Under the pieces are notes generated by a model. The model ran no database searches and was not told the DNA's origin. It saw only the letters and a list, made by a program, of their open reading frames with translations. From Vitellaria paradoxa (Eukaryota > Streptophyta > Magnoliopsida > Ericales > Sapotaceae), in assembly GCA_019916065.1 (NCBI GenBank), contig CM034240.1, positions 40,636,561 through 40,700,560 of the forward strand: a stretch of 64,000 bases of DNA. Reading direction: 5' to 3'. This document shows positions 23,111 to 34,668 of the stretch, piece after piece (the first letter of the stretch is position 1; each line of letters opens with the position of its first letter). The translations under genes were made by a program, and so were the position numbers.

Positions 23111-24006
23111 TAACTTGAAGACAGAAATTCCAAGTCGGCAAATCGGGAATAACTAGATGGGCCAACTAGTCTTAGCTTGACAAAATGTGAGTATGACTAG
23201 AAGTAACTAGATATTATTAATGCCTCTAGATAAGGACTGGACTAGTCTTGCACACCTCATCCGAAAATGAAATATAGAAAATATCCAACCCAAACCCCCC
23301 CCCCCTTTTTATTACTCTTTGGTAAAATAAATAAATAAATATTAAAATTAAAACCCATTAAAATATAGTCACGGAAAAACTAAAAATAATAATAAAATAA
23401 AGCAGCCAAATTTTACTTTGCTCTTCTGAGCTTTGTCTAGATCGGGATCTATTTTTTTTAAGCAATTAATTTAAAAGTAGAATAGACTCTTAGTTTAATA
23501 AATTTATAATGCAAATAGGTTTATTCTCAAGTTATATAAAAATATAATTTTATAAATATTTTTAAATTTAATAAAAAATAAAAAATTATTTATTAGGCAC
23601 CTATATAGGTTCTGTATTAATAAATTCAAAATAAAATAATTAAATTCATGTAAGTAATGCCATTTTCAAGCTATACAAAACTTTAGTTTAGTTAATCATT
23701 TCAAGCAAATGTTTTCATATTTAAAATTGATAAATGAATAAACTATTTATAGGAAATTACATGAAATTTAATTGACTAATTACAAATTATAATAAATCTT
23801 TTAAACACTCATACAAAGTTTGAATTAACTAATTTAGTCATTTAATATTGAATAAAAGAGAAGGTAAAGTTTTGAGTTCTCTACTAAAATATTAATTTTG
23901 TAGTACCAAACACAACATTGAGGGCTTGCACCTAACAAAGCCAATGATTCAACCCATTAACATCTTGTTAGGTTGCTAAGTTGTCCTTTTAAGATTCTTA
24001 GGGCAC

Positions 24007-24051
<45 letters not shown>

Positions 24052-24299
24052 TGTATATGTATATATAACAATCTCACAACCATCCAAATGTGGGCCACAA
24101 TCTCATTCGCGCTCTTTTGTTGTTTTCAAGAGCAATGCCACGATATCCATTTGTCATACAGATCCGGAATAGGTACGGTACAGTGTATTATCTGGTGTAT
24201 TTTTTATGTGAAGTTTAACTGATTATGATCCGTCATAACTAGTATAAATTTTTGTTATCACCACAGTCGTTAGATGATTTGTTACTGTTTTAAAATCAA
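23111..24299. other. Intergenic AT-rich stretch
   Basis: No gene is recognised. It holds a C-homopolymer at about 23297-23306 and the (TG)n microsatellite listed next. Confidence 0.5.
24009..24050. repeat. (TG)n microsatellite
   Basis: An uninterrupted run of about 21 TG units, likely polymorphic and able to form Z-DNA. Confidence 0.95.
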
Positions 24300-24838
24300 T
24301 GATGCCAGGGGTAGAGGTAGAATTTTTGCTGAGGGGGCACCGGGCACCGAGGGGACACCAAGCACCCAATAAAAAATAACAATCGACTTATTTTTCGATT
24401 AAGAGTAGGAGAAAAATGATGTTATTTTTAGAGAGAAGATAAATTATTCTTGCGTATTAACTAGTGAATATATTTTCTCAGGGTTAATGGTTCAAGCACT
24501 TGAAATTTATTAGAGATATCCCTCGCTACAAAAAATATAATTTTTATTAAATTTTATTATCTATTATATGCTAAATTTACTGATAGTATAAACAAAAATA
24601 TGTAATAATATATTAAAAGAATACACTTTATTTCACAAAAGTTTGATTCTTTTAAACTTCTTATATGTTAAAAAATTTTGAGTTAATTTTAAATTTTTAA
24701 TAAAATCAAAATATCTTAATTTTTAATTAATTTAATTTTTAAATAAAATTAAAATAATAAGGAAGACATTTTAGTAATTTTATCTTAAAAATTAAGAGAA
24801 TCACTTATCCCCTCGCCTCCATATAGCTCCGCCCATGA
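24300..24838. mobile_element. Non-autonomous DNA transposon with 'GGCGGAGCTA'-type ends
   Basis: The left end 'ccaggggtagaggtagaatt' and the right end, reverse complement 'ttcatgggcggagctatat', are imperfect inverted repeats of a kind common in plant MITEs. About 540 bp, AT-rich inside and without a coding frame. Confidence 0.5.
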
Positions 24839-24969
24839 ACGGTGCGTAGATGCATGCACTGGTGTGTAAGAGCACCGGATTTACTCCTTCCCTTGTCATA
24901 CAACTTGTTTGCCATGGAAAAAGGATCTCTGTCGCCACCTTTATGGGGAAATTATACATAGGCTTCATT

Positions 24970-25122
24970 TGAAGTCCTACAAAATAAATAAAATTTTACA
25001 AATCTCTACAAATACAAATTATAAGATAATAAAATTTAAAATTTTTACTCATTGTACGAATTACGAGATATTTACTTTTATAATTTTATTTTATTTTATA
25101 CACTTTTATACAACTCCAAACA
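24970..25122 (-). repeat. Family-A MITE-like repeat
   Basis: Reverse-oriented copy. The plus strand reads 'ctcattgtacgaattacgag' and 'cttttatacaactccaaaca', the complement of the family-A start. Confidence 0.6.
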
Positions 25123-25386
25123 CATCTGATAGTTCCCAGTGTATATGATTGTCATTTTCGACATAGTCATCGCAGAGCCGTGTCAAACTATTTGTGGTGT
25201 AAGGAGAAAAAAAAGTTAAGCCTAAAAAATTTTCAGCCTAAATAATTTTCGTAAGCATAACTTAAGGTCCAAATCGTGCTTGTAGTATCTATAGTATTAT
25301 TTGTATAAATTAAGATAAATTTTACAATTATTTGCATTTAAGATAAGCATTAAAGTTTAGAAAATGATAAAATTAAAATAATTAAA

Positions 25387-25532
25387 TATATATATATATA
25401 TATTTTAAATTTGAGATCTTCTTATTAAATGAGTTACTAGATATTGTTCATGTAAACTACTAAGATAACTTCTAAAATTATTTGAAATTAAGATAAGAAT
25501 TGAAGGTAAGAAAAGGATAAATTTAAAATAAT

Positions 25533-25570
<38 letters not shown>
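25387..25570. repeat. Duplicated segment with (TA)n tracts
   Basis: 'aaaatgataaaattaaaata' plus 'attaaatatatat' at about 25363-25402 recurs at about 25510-25570 with a longer TA run. The two are separated by similar 'ttagataagaattgaa'-type sequence, suggesting a local tandem duplication of about 140 bases. Confidence 0.55.
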
Positions 25571-25572
<2 letters not shown>

Positions 25573-26060
25573 AGGCTTTTTTATTAGACAGGGTCTTAAG
25601 TAATTATTGAATGAATTTTAGACAATTATCTAATTAAGTTGCCTTATATATCAAACTGCCGTGAGTCATGGATATATAATACGAGAAACTATTAATTAGG
25701 ATAATTACATAATATAAATATTATACTTGATATAATGTATTGATTAAATTTTTTTATGACATCCACATTATATAATAATAACGATTATTATTAATTATCG
25801 ATAAATTAACTCTCTAATTTATACTTTAATACAATTTAATTTCATACTTATTAAGTTAAAATTCCTAAGCATCTAAACTGACCCTTAACAAATCCACCAG
25901 GATTTTTCTTTTTACTTGGCAAAAAAATAAAAATAAAAATAAAAATATTGGACTTTAATTATGGTCCCAACAATGGATAATGTCCTCTTCGAGTATATCT
26001 CATTTGTTTCGGCCATTTTTAGGGGAGCACGAAACTTTGCAGAGCTTGGATGATTAAGAC

Positions 26061-26172
26061 TGCGTTTGGTTTACTAAAAAACTCTAAAAACCTTTAAAAG
26101 TTACTCATGTTTTATCTCACAATTTATTTTACTTTATCTCATTTTATTTCACTTTTGTCACTTCAAACACAT
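26061..26172 (-). repeat. Family-A MITE-like repeat
   Basis: A short, well-kept copy: 'tgcgtttggtttactaaaa' at the left, 'ttatctcattttatttcact' inside and 'tgtcacttcaaacac' at the right, giving TTTGG/CAAA inverted ends. Confidence 0.65.
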
Positions 26173-26390
26173 CATTCAGCGTAAGAAAGAACTTTTAAAT
26201 TTTTTGAATTGATATTATCCATGTTATATATAAAATGAAATTAATTTAAATTTTAAAATTAATTTAATTAAATCTTCGTTAACTTTCAATGATACCTTTC
26301 AAAAGCAAATTATATAACTGTAGTATTCTTTATTTTTTATTTTAACTACTTTACATCTTATTTTATATTTTAAAAAAATAATTATTTACC

Positions 26391-26545
26391 TAGGGTGTTC
26401 AGTTGGCAGAAACCAACCGAAATCTACCAATTTTTACCAACTTTTTATATTTTTTCAATCAAATTTTACCACATATCACTTCTACATCAAATTTTTATAC
26501 TTCTATTATACTTTTTGACAAAATTTTTATCAACCAAACCCCCCC
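26391..26545 (+). repeat. Family-D MITE-like repeat
   Basis: 'caatcaaattttaccacata' followed by 'tcacttctacatcaaattt', ending 'caaccaaacccccccgggg'. It matches the family-D core. Confidence 0.55.
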
Positions 26546-27565
26546 GGGGATAGCATAACATTCTACCTGTACGTAAATCTACTCAAAACCAGAATGAATA
26601 CTAATGGCCTTTCTGGTCTGGGAGAAAATCGGAAGGTGAAAATAGGTTAATTGAAAAATGGATGGATAAATCAATTTTCTTTTGTCTGGCTTAGGAACGT
26701 GAAAATTTTATGATAAAAAATAATGAGAATGGCGTGTATTATTTTTTTTGCCCAATCACTTAAAAATAATAAATTCGTAAAAATTATTTTAATTAGAACT
26801 CTGCAGAAGTTGCATTATTCTTACTCTACTTTTATATGTAATTTTTTTTAGTCTATTGGCAGTATCGTTCGAATATATATGTGTGTATTCTATTTTATGC
26901 ATCCATTTTATTAAGGATTTATAAAAAATGTATTAGGATTTGTAGCGAACGGTGCCCAAGATGTTTACGCAATCTATAAGCAAGGAATTGATGCATGCAC
27001 TTCCGCGCCTGGACAGTTGTAATTTTGACAAAATGGTTAATTAGGCCAGGAGGCTTTTCAAGTCAAGAAGTGTTCCATATATGGTCAAAGTGAAGGGAGT
27101 CTTTTGGTCAGTTAAGGTTTCCTTGGTATGGTTAAGACAAAGAGAGAAAGGGTTTTGGTGCATGAACCAAATTCCTTATCTAATGCCTTTTTTTTTTTTT
27201 TTTTTTTTCTGAGGTATTCATTTAGTTTATGTGCATCTCGATTAATCTCTGAACCCCTAAATTAGCATCGAGTAAGTTTTCTGATGAGTTTAAAGAGATT
27301 CAAACTAATAATCTCTGTGAAACAAACCCAACAGTTAAGTTAACTCTCGTGTTCCTCATCTATATTATAGATAATTTGATTCGGGCATATGTTCATTGAA
27401 TATGTGACCACTTATCTATAAGAGGTCGAAAATGTTAGCGTGAAAAAAATAATTCCTTAAAAAATCTTTTATTACATAAATATTATTACTAGAGGCGACT
27501 AGCTATTGATTAAATAGAGGCAATTGTCCTGATTGGTTTAAAAAATTATTTCAAGACCTTGTTAA
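26546..27565. other. Intergenic, nothing recognised
   Basis: No gene, RNA gene or clear element end is seen. A T homopolymer of about 20 lies at 27188-27208. Confidence 0.5.
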
Positions 27566-27715
27566 GAGTGTATTCTGAAGTGAGATAAATGAAATAAAGT
27601 GAGATAAGTTGTAAATTTGTAATTCGTGTAGTAAGATAAAAATAGAATAACTAATAAAAATTTTTAATATTTTAACTAGTTTTTCAAAATTTTTGTCACT
27701 CTAAAAAGGGGCCTA
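27566..27715 (+). repeat. Family-A MITE-like repeat
   Basis: 'gtgtattctgaagtgagata' at the left, then 'aagtgagataagttg', 'taatttgtaattcgtgtagt'-like sequence, and 'gtcactctaaaaaggggcc' at the right. Confidence 0.65.
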
Positions 27716-28024
27716 ATTTTACTATACTTTACTTCTTAATGTTACTTTTATCCCATTTGTTATTAAACTTTTACCCCTAATTTATCTTTATTCCTATTAA
27801 TTATAACTTTTGAGCCGGCCCAAAACTTACACATTATCCTGATCTTGTTTTCGCATAAATAAATCTGAAAAAGATATGTTTTTCCTCTTCAAAAATATAG
27901 TTGTGCGAATGTATGAACTTATGGACATGGTACCGTTGGGGATCACATTCAACGCATAAATATCCAGTAAAATAATGTTAGTGTGGCTTTGATTTGATCA
28001 GGTAATTCCAAATATGGATAGATG

Positions 28025-28445
28025 TAGGGGTGGAAACGAGTCGAGTCGAGCCGAGTTTTAACATGTTTGAGTTCGGCTCGAACTTTTTATACTGAGCTCG
28101 AGCTCGATTCGAGCTTTTATATAGGTTCGCGGTTCAATAAAGAAGAATTTAGGTTCGATTAGGCTCGCGAATAACTTGATTAAACCAAAACGACGTCGTT
28201 TTAATTTAAAATATAATATATTTAAAAAATATAATAAAAATATTATTAAAAATATATATATTATTTTAACTGAGCCTATTCGTGAGTTTTCGAGCCGAGA
28301 TTCTCTAAGCTCGAGCTCGAATCTAAAACGAGTCAAAAATTAAGCTCGGTTCGACCTCGTTTAACTCACGAATCGAGCTCAACCTGAACTTTTTTCGAAT
28401 CGAGTTCGAGTAGCTCGTCAACGACTCGATTCGTTTCCAACTCTA
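28025..28445. mobile_element. hAT-type MITE, 421 bp, rich in CGAGCTCG
   Basis: The inverted ends are TAGGGGTGGAAACGAGTCGA at the left and, as reverse complement of the right end, TAGAGTTGGAAACGAATCGA. The flanking 8-bp duplication is GATAGATG (28017-28024) and GATAGATA (28446-28453), 7 of 8 matching. Eight-bp duplications and YAGGG-type ends indicate the hAT superfamily. Both arms are packed with GAGCTCGA-type palindromes around an AT-rich centre, so the whole element can fold back on itself. Non-coding. Confidence 0.85.
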
Positions 28446-29376
28446 GATAGATAGGCATAGATTATGATTGAGAAGACTGTGGTTGTTTTCGAGGCTAGTG
28501 TTTTCATGTGAAAGCAGTCCCCCATTTTGACAGCAATGCCTAATTAATTTCTTCCATTTTTAATCAAGTGTGGTACACCTGCCTACAAGTTCACATCAGA
28601 TCCATCACCCATCAATGTATTTCAGTATTTGGATATATTTTTAATTTTATAATTAAAAAATTGACATATAAAAATGATATATTTAAATTTAAAAAAATAT
28701 AAATATATCTAAACTACTAAATTTTAATTTAATAGTCCCAACTCACTGTTACCGAACTAATCGCGAAGTCATGTTAGCCACCAAACCCTTCTATAATTGG
28801 GTCAAAAATGAAAATATTATTGAGGCAAGCCCTGTTAGTTGTCGTTGAAATATAATTTTATGAAATAATTTATTATTTTAAATACTTTTTATATACTATA
28901 AAAGTTTCGGAATATACAAACAATATTAGACATACAAAGCACAATTGATTGGTTTTAATTGAGCAGGATTGGTACAAATATAGAAACAACATTATTAAAA
29001 GATTAATTTATAAAATATACAAACAATATTTTCTACTTATTTTTAATTAGATAAATTGAAAAAAATTATATATGAGATAAATAATAAAAAATTAATTTAT
29101 AGATTAATGGATGTAACATTTAAGATAGTAAACTCAACAAACAAATTAGATTAATATATGTAGAAGAGGTATCTTTATATTAAATTAAAATTAGAGCTAA
29201 CAATGATAATTCGAAGTCGTCGACCCTGCCTAATTAGATCCGAGATAAATAATTTCAGGTCAAATAAAAATTTTAAAGAGGAGCAATTGGATAAGAAAAA
29301 GATTCCCAATTATAAGACGGATTTAAGTGGGTTGTATCACAAACCCGTTAACTGCACGATCACATCTAAATTGAAT
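28446..29376. other. Intergenic, nothing recognised
   Basis: AT-rich, with no gene or clear element boundary. Confidence 0.5.
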
Positions 29377-29575
29377 GTGTTTGGAGTGATAAAAAATGAG
29401 ATAAAATGTGATAATTTGTAAGTTCGTAATTCATACAGTGAGATAAAAAGTGAATAATTTTTAAAAATTTTCAGAGATTTTTAAAGTTTTTCAGCGATTT
29501 TAATTTTAATTTTTAAAAGTTTTTAGAAATTTTTAGAGTTTTTTTAGTGATTTTTAACAAACTAAATGCACTTAT
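29377..29575 (+). repeat. Family-A MITE-like repeat, most complete copy
   Basis: 'gtgtttggagtgataaaaaa' at the left, then 'gagataaaatgtgataattt', 'gtaagttcgtaattcatac' and 'agtgagataaaaagtgaata'. The right part, 'tttttagagtttttttagtg', ends near 'aacaaactaaatgcac'. Best copy for a consensus. Confidence 0.65.
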
Positions 29576-30146
29576 TGTTACTGTTTAGTAGTGGGAGATA
29601 GATAAAGGAGAGTGGAGAGAGAGAGAGAGAGAGAGTTGGGTTCTCTGATTTTTTTTTTTTTTTGGGTATGTAAAATGATTTGAATTAATTGGATAAAATT
29701 TTATATATATCTAAGAGATATATCCCAATATACAAAAAAAATATTATATACTTACATTCATTGGGATTTCCCACTTAAAACATAAATATTATTTTTAAAA
29801 GTACATTTTACATTTTCTTTTTACCTATCTCTAATTTAAATTTCATGCCTTGCGATTACAATTATACTGCCAACAAAATTTGAGATACTATCAAAAATTC
29901 TGGCACTCCTCTCATTGCATTTTGCGTCCCTTTTGGTACCTCGTTGATGATAATTTACACTTCATTCAGAGCTGTATAATTTTTTATATATTATACGAAT
30001 TGCAAGACCATATTCAAGTGTACTAATTTATGTTAATTTTTAGCTCTAAATGCATACTAATTCTCTATTTGCTTTTATTGTTGTACCAATCTTCAAAATA
30101 TAACTGTTTTTGTAATTGCAGCCCTTACAAGTTTGAATGAATGCTC

Positions 30147-30275
30147 ATTAGAAGTTCTAAATTTTTTAAAAAATTTTAAAAGTTTCTTACTCACTTTCAA
30201 TTAAATTCTATTATGTATCACTTTTATGACAACTTTTAATTTTTTTTTAACTTTTTTGAAATTCGAAACAACCAT
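30147..30275 (+). repeat. Family-D MITE-like repeat
   Basis: 'caattaaattctattatgta' followed by 'tcacttttatgacaactttt' and 'ttttgaaattcgaaaca'. Same core order as other copies. Confidence 0.5.
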
Positions 30276-30489
30276 CTTGATTTGTTCAAACTTTTCATTT
30301 TGACTAATTTTAATTTTCTCGTGTTTTTTTTTTTTTTTCACTGCTTGTTATTTATGCTTGATTTCTTTGTTGAAGTACTGGTTGAAATTTTATACTCTTA
30401 CTGATTTTTTTTTATTTTTTTACTTTATATTTTTGAATATATATCTTTTAAGAAACGATTTTGTCAATTATTACTAAATAAGTTGAATA

Positions 30490-31095
30490 CGGATTTAAAA
30501 ATTTATTGTAACCCATATTTAATCCAACGAATATAATTGAACTCAACCCATCTAATTAAAATATATTGAACTCAATAAATATAAAATATATTAAATTATA
30601 TTATTTATTAAAAATAATTTAATAAAATATATTTCATATTAAATAAATAATTAAATTAGATTAATTATTAAATTAAATTATTTATTTTTAAATTAATTAA
30701 ATTCATTTAATTATTTATTAAAATAATTTAATAAAATATATTTTATATAAATTAAATTAATTAAATCATAAATAATTTAATTTAATTATGATATTTATTT
30801 AAAATATTTTAATAATAATTATTAAATTAAATTAAATTAAAAATTAATGTAATTTAATTATTTATTATTAATTATTTTATATAAATTAATTTATTATTAA
30901 ATTAAATAAATTAATTATGACATTTATTTCAAATAATTTAGCAATAATTTATTATTAAATTAAATTAATTTAGTTTTATTATTTATTAAAAATAATTTAT
31001 AGTAATTTATATAATTAATTTAATTTTTGAATTTAATTATATTATTTATTAAAATAACTTATTTTAATAAAATATTTGAATAAAATAATTTATTT
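30490..31095. repeat. Near-pure A/T minisatellite-like tract
   Basis: About 600 bases made almost only of A and T, with recurring 'attaaattaaattaattt' and 'aaataatttaataaaatata' blocks in changing order. G and C are very rare. It fits a degenerate AT-rich minisatellite; no coding or RNA feature. Confidence 0.7.
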
Positions 31096-31479
31096 TTATG
31101 TAATGTAACAAAAATAGACAAAGTTTTAAAATTGACAAATTATTGGCAGTAGAAAAGAAAACTAAAGTGAAAACACATTTTTTCTATTTCCGTTTTTCAG
31201 TTTATGTTTTCTTTTTTTTTTTAAACAAAAAAACAGAAACGAATTTAACAAATATGTTTCTGTTACCAATTTACAAAATTTTGAAAACGAAAACAGAAAA
31301 ACAGAAAACAAAAACGTTACCAAACGGGGCTTTAGTATTTTTTTTTATAAATTAAACTACATTAAATTCAGAATTAAAATAATCATAGCTAAAAAATAGG
31401 AGTACACTTGATTATATGATGTCATTTTTGCTACAAAATAGTTGAGATACAATATCAATTATATAAGGGAGCTCAGCCT

Positions 31480-33448
31480 TTGAATGTGACACTTATGTGT
31501 GTGTCAAATAAGGAGGGACGAGCGGGACCACGGTTGATAAGAGCGAGAGAGAGAGAGTTGGGGGGGAGTGAGGGAGGGCAGAGAGTGGGGAGTAGGGCTA
31601 CACGGGCAGAGAGTGGGGATTGGGGGTGGGCCATGAGGGCAGAGAGTGAGGATGGGGGTGGGCCACGCAGGAGTTGGGGTCGAGGGGTATGGGGTGGGTT
31701 TGCTGGGAAGTTGGGTTTTTTTAATTTTTTTTAAATAAATATACTAAATAAATAAGAATTTAAATTTGATCAGAATTATTTTTTCTTCCCACTTTAGTTG
31801 TCTTTTCGATCACTTTATAAAAAAAAATACACTCTTATTTTTCTCTTCAATTTAGATTTTTTTTAAAAACATATACTTTAGTTGGGGTGGGTTTGCTTGG
31901 AAGTTGGGTTTTTTTAAGGTAAATTAATTTTTTTAAAATAAATATAAATAAATACATAAGAATAATTAATTAACTATATAATAACAAATAATTAATTTTA
32001 AATACATATACTTTTACACTATTAATTTTAAATATTTTGAATTGGTATATTTTTAACTGTTATTTAATGGTCAGGATTATTTTTTTCCTCCCACTTTAGT
32101 TATCTTTTCCGTCACTTTACAAAAAAATACACTCTTATTTTTCTCTCCAACATACCAACACCAACACCATTAGAGAATTGAATTTTTTTTAAATACATAC
32201 AAATTAGAATAATTAATTTATTATATAATAAATAATAATTAATTTTAAATAATTTAAAGTTTTATATTTTTAACTGCTGAATTTATTTATTGGTCAGAAT
32301 TATTTTTTCCTCTCCACTTTAATTATTTTTCGGTCACTTGACAGATTTTAATTAAAGGAGTGTTTGGTTGGTTAAAGTTTGATTAAAAGATACAGTAGAA
32401 ATAGAAAGATTTGATATAAAGATTTTATTAAAAAAGAAAAAAAGTTAAAAATTGATAATTTTTAATTAATTTTTATCAATCAAACAGGCCATAAATAATA
32501 AAATAAGTACAAATAAATAAATAAGAATTTTTTTAGTAAGTAAAATAAGAATAATTAATTTTAAAAATTTTCACTTTTATACTATTTGTGTTATCTCTCT
32601 GTAGTAGTGAAAAAAATCTAGAGCGAGTGTGTGGTTGGGGAAAAAAATAATAGCACAAAAATTTAAATGAAAAACAATAATAGTAAAAATTGATAATTTT
32701 GATAAATTAAGCATCCGAAATCTATTTGAAATTTATAAATAACAGTTTATTATATTTTATATTATTTTTTGGTATTTATTTTTTCATCATATATTTTACG
32801 CTCTCTCAATTTTCAACCGTGGTCAAATATTTTAAAAAACATATTAATTAAGTAGCAATACGGAATGAACTTCATTAACAACATGCCAAGACCATTAGAA
32901 AACTAATATTTTTTAAATACATACAAATTAGAATAATTAATTTATTATATAATAAATAATAATTAATTTTAAATAATTTAAATTTTTATATTTTTAACTG
33001 CAGAATTTATTTATCAGTCAAAATTATTTTTTCCTCTCCACTTCAATTATTTTTCGGTCACTTTACATAAAAATATACTCTTATTTTTCTCTCAATTTTA
33101 GATTTTTTTATATATGTTTTTAAAATATTTTTTATATGAATGAATATTAAATAAAGTTAACTAAGTTTTAAAAAATAATATTTAAAATTTAATTTGATTG
33201 TACTTAAATTAAAAATTAAAAATTAAAAATAATATTCATTTGATTTATTTTGTTGATTTGATAATTGTGTACGTGGTGTGGAGAGAGACAGATGCTGGGT
33301 AGAACAACATTCTTTTTTTTCCGAGACAAGAGGGGGTGCCATGCAAAAAATATTGATGCATTAAAAATTTATTTTAGTTACAAATTTAAATTTGAGTTCT
33401 CTGCAAGTCAAATTATGTTTTCGTGCCATTGGCACGGGTAATACCTAG
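31480..33448 (+). mobile_element. Non-autonomous Helitron-like element, copy 1
   Basis: The right end has the Helitron 3' signature: a perfect hairpin CGTGCC-ATT-GGCACG (33422-33436), eight bases, then CTAG (33445-33448) before a T. The last about 700 bases match 36320-37148, which also ends CTAG before T. Inside are a purine-rich patch (31530-31700) and four copies of a 'cactttagttatcttttc' to 'acactcttatttttctct' module (about 31782, 32085, 32300 and 33026). There is no Rep/helicase coding, so it would be non-autonomous. The left end is not identified. Confidence 0.55.
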
Positions 33449-33935
33449 TAAGAATATGCTTCGAATATGAATGCTATCGACACAAATATAAAATTATTTA
33501 AAAAATTAAATAAACATATTAATTTAAAATTAATATGATTTTTATTTTGAAATAAATTGATTATTTAATACTTTAATTAAATTTAAAAATATTTAATTGT
33601 GGATGCAAATAAACACGATTTAACACCTACGGTAAGTCTGTAACCCCTGGCATTGGAAAAGTTTCGGGCTCACGCGGCAAAAAAAAAAAAAAAAAACAAA
33701 AGAGGCCGGTTCAGTTAGTTGCCGTAAGGGATGGGTTGGGCCGACGCTGAAACAGAGGAAGAGGGCCCAGTATGGAGCCACGAGGCGGTCCCAACGGGCT
33801 CCACCTCATCACTCCCGCATTCTTCCACCTTGAACCACCAGCAACCAATATCGGAATCCGAAAAGTTAACGAAACGTTCACGATCGTTAATTTCTCCGTT
33901 GCTACTCCTCCTTTAAAAAAAAAAAAAAAAAAAAC
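33449..33935. other. Upstream region of the PB1 gene
   Basis: Composition changes from AT-rich to mixed at about 33640. A-homopolymers lie at about 33681-33699 and 33916-33934. A small open frame at 33731-33916 overlaps this promoter/5' UTR region and shows no family similarity. Confidence 0.5.
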
Positions 33936-33943
33936 TATAAATA
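33936..33943 (+). promoter_or_regulatory. TATA box of the PB1 gene
   Basis: TATAAATA lies 98 bases before the start codon at 34034, directly after an A/T homopolymer. The context fits a core promoter with transcription starting near 33965-33970. Confidence 0.55.
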
Positions 33944-34033
33944 CGGAGGGTACAAATCTATTAGCTCTTGGAATGTCTAACGGGACTTCTCTCTTTAAAC
34001 CCTCTCGTTCTCTTTCCGTTTTTCCTGCTAATC

Positions 34034-34668
34034 ATGACTCGAACCTTCGATTCAAACGATAACAACGTGAAATGCGCCAAATCGATCAAGTTCCTATACA
34101 GCTACGGCGGTAAAATCCTCCCTCGCCGCCCCGACGGCAATCTTCGGTACGTCGGCGGTCACACCAGAGTTCTCGCCGTTGATCGGTCTATGACATTTGC
34201 AGGTTCGTTCCTTCCTTAATTTTCGTGTTTTATGTAAGTACAAATATATGTTAGTGTGTTACGTTTGAGGTTTTGGAAGAATTGAAGTGAATTTGGATTG
34301 GTACAGAGCTGATGGTGAGGTTCGGAGACTTGTGTGGAACGTCAATGAGTTTGAAGTGCAAATTGCCGAGCGAAGATCTAGATACGTTGGTTTCCGTCAC
34401 CTGCGATGAAGACCTTGCAAATGTTATTGACGAATACGATCGATTCGCGTCATCTACGCATAAGGATCTGAAGATTAGAGCTGTGCTATTTAAACTCAAA
34501 TCTCTCAAGAATAACTCTCCTGCATCTTCCACTGTTTCCAGCGACGATTTCTCTCCAGCCAAATCGCCGCCGTACGCAGCTGCCGGATTCTATTACTGGC
34601 CACCTCGTGCGGCGATAGCGCCCTGTAGATCCGGCGGTGTCCAGAAAAACTGTAACAGTGTCCGTTAG
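34034..34668 (+). CDS. PB1-domain protein, two exons
   Basis: Exons 34034-34202 and 34307-34668, joined GT-AG in phase (GCA G / AG CTG), encode 176 aa without a stop. The PB1 fold fills most of the protein: strand 1 with the conserved lysine in IKFLYSYGGKILPRRPDG; YVGGHTRVLAVDRSMTFAEL; LKCKLPSEDLDTLVSV; and the acidic OPCA-type segment CDEDLANVIDEYDR. With both basic and acidic faces it could join PB1 chains head-to-tail. A low-complexity Ser/Pro tail follows. Larger plant PB1 proteins add kinase, ARF or NLP domains; none follows here, so it belongs to the short PB1-only group of unknown role. ATG choice: the first Met after the TATA box that precedes the domain; an upstream in-frame ATG at 33968 would lie close to the transcription start. 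Confidence 0.88.

Noticed and set aside
31480..31734. 84-codon Arg/Gly-rich frame
   Set aside because: Produced by the purine-rich patch in the Helitron-like element.
33731..33916. 61-codon frame upstream of the PB1 gene
   Set aside because: It lies before and across the TATA box region and has no domain; the PB1 gene starts at 34034.
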